Below, one piece after another: positions 1 to 5,013 of a stretch of 5,013 nucleotides of DNA. Origin of the DNA: CBDUXZ01 sp965371325 [NCBI: uncultured bacterium]. Lineage in GTDB: Bacteria > JAUYMQ01. The stretch covers positions 1 to 5,013 of the forward strand of contig CBDUXZ010000184.1 of the NCBI GenBank assembly GCA_965371325.1. The letters are read 5' to 3'. The notes under the pieces are model-generated. The model saw nothing but the letters and a program-made list of their open reading frames with translations, had not been told where the DNA came from and searched no databases. The stretch's first letter is position 1. Each line of letters starts with the position of its first letter. Both the position numbers and the translations under genes were made by a program.

Positions 1-5013
<5,013 letters not shown>

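Overview
The window is a core housekeeping locus read entirely from the minus strand. It holds the 3' part of rpoB (RNA polymerase beta subunit, 1045-5013) followed 12 bases later by the 5' part of rpoC (beta' subunit, 1-1032). Both genes run off the window: rpoB lacks its first ~212 codons (beyond base 5013), and rpoC lacks everything after codon 344 (beyond base 1). There is no other supportable gene, RNA gene, mobile element or CRISPR array, and the only non-coding DNA is the 12-base rpoB-rpoC spacer.

The organism is a Gram-negative-type bacterium with moderately high G+C (hand-counted 120-base blocks in the 3901-4560 region range from about 51% to 73%). Long runs of both proteins read like Deltaproteobacteria-type (Desulfobacterota/Myxococcota-like) RNA polymerase. 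Beta carries a large insertion before the catalytic lysine motif (the SI2/beta-i9 site) and a domain at the SI1/beta-i4 site, as in Proteobacteria and unlike the short Firmicutes beta. Assignment below that level cannot be made safely by eye, and a sister phylum is possible.

Layout in transcription order (right to left): beta lobe with a beta-i4-like domain (about 4977-4606); an extra ~166-residue insertion (4578-4045) not present at this point in the E. coli protein; the conserved beta core with the rifampicin-binding segment (3618-3538); the active-site acidic pair; the beta-i9 insertion (about 2325-1954); the catalytic lysine motif (1887-1852); the beta C-terminus and TGA stop (1045-1047); a strong ribosome binding site (1044-1039); and rpoC from a TTG start (1032-1030) with its zinc ribbon, lid, sigma-binding coiled coil and rudder. 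The two products assemble with alpha, omega and a sigma factor into RNA polymerase; close spacing implies one mRNA and coupled synthesis.

I found no undescribed system. The one feature that stands out is the extra domain in the beta lobe. It makes the full protein an estimated ~1535 residues against 1342 in E. coli, and it coincides with a local rise in G+C.
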